Notes under the pieces: model-generated
Database searches by the model: none
The model's input: the letters and a program-made list of their open reading frames with translations, nothing else
What the model was told of the DNA's origin: nothing
Position numbers and translations under genes: made by a program
Shown here: positions 63,757-64,000 of the stretch, in pieces
Position numbering within the stretch: position 1 is the first letter of the stretch
How the letters are laid out: each line of letters starts with the position of its first letter
Origin: Adiantum capillus-veneris
Taxonomy: Eukaryota > Streptophyta > Polypodiopsida > Polypodiales > Pteridaceae
Length of the DNA stretch: 64,000 bases
NCBI GenBank assembly: GCA_014529385.2
Contig: CM043960.1
Coordinates: 124,351,543-124,415,542, forward strand
Reading direction: 5' to 3'

Positions 63757-64000
63757 ATAAAAACCTGTTTCAGCCCTCTGAAACCCTGAAACGACGAAAC
63801 AGCCGAAATGTTTCGGCGAAACATGCGAAACGAGTTGATTTTTTCACTCAAGTCTCACATCTAGATTTTGGTATTTCATGTCTTTACAAGTGAATTTGTA
63901 TGTGTATTCAATGTATAATCATACGAATATACATATAAAACGAAACCTGTGTTTCGTTTTCTTTGAGCTCCGAAACAAAACGTTTCAGAAACCTCGAAAC
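63757..64000. repeat. GAAAC-rich terminal repeat of an unidentified element
   Basis: Many copies of GAAAC/GTTTC in both orientations (CTGAAACGACGAAACAGCCG; TTTCGGCGAAACATGCGAAA; CCTGTGTTTCGTTTTC). Such subterminal repeats are typical of DNA transposons. The other end is outside the window. Confidence 0.4.

Overview
The window reads as nuclear DNA of a land plant with a large, repeat-rich genome. No prokaryotic gene organisation is visible. The retrotransposons carry plant-type primer-binding sites complementary to initiator methionine tRNA (TGGTATCAGAGC). The only host gene recognised is a spliced phosphoglycerate mutase with GT-AG introns. A fern, lycophyte or similar lineage is possible, but the sequence does not settle it. 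No rRNA, tRNA or CRISPR was recognised.

Layout: 1-7028 holds a partial LTR of gypsy family A and two copies of a non-autonomous LTR family ('C') in opposite orientation (506-4778 plus, 4779-7028 minus). 7029-8976 has a LINE 3' end, a decayed solo LTR and a LINE-type tail. 8982-17565 is a minus-strand non-autonomous LTR element ('B') with ~2 kb LTRs and a perfect 5-bp target duplication; one LTR is interrupted by a 2.3-kb microsatellite-rich insert. 18532-22899 is a truncated minus-strand family A gypsy. 22900-25137 looks like the 3' part of another LTR element ('G'). 25363-25844 is a LINE fragment. 25850-38590 is a decayed minus-strand gypsy ('D') carrying two insertions: a Mutator-like DNA transposon (28496-30135, 9-bp target duplication) and a full-length LINE ('LINE2', 30699-36882, 12-bp target duplication) with an uninterrupted 1437-codon ORF.

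39285-57209 carries five exons of a phosphoglycerate mutase. Its fourth visible intron is 17,044 bp long and contains a small LTR element ('E'), an L1-type LINE ('LINE1', 43146-56577) and a chromodomain gypsy of family A (49081-55496) inside that LINE. All three have target duplications, so the order of events can be read; without them the intron would be about 1.2 kb. 57210-64000 is more repeat debris: microsatellites with a LINE tail, hAT-like DNA transposons, a decayed LTR and the start of a Ty1/copia element.

The strongest leads are the apparently intact LINE2 with a thrice-repeated, compensatorily paired structure in its leader; the nested expansion of the mutase intron; the bias of LINE1 stops towards TAG; the evenly spaced telo-box array in family A LTRs; and a hairpin plus (TC)n tail shared by several LINE fragments. 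All element boundaries were read by eye from terminal motifs and flanking duplications.
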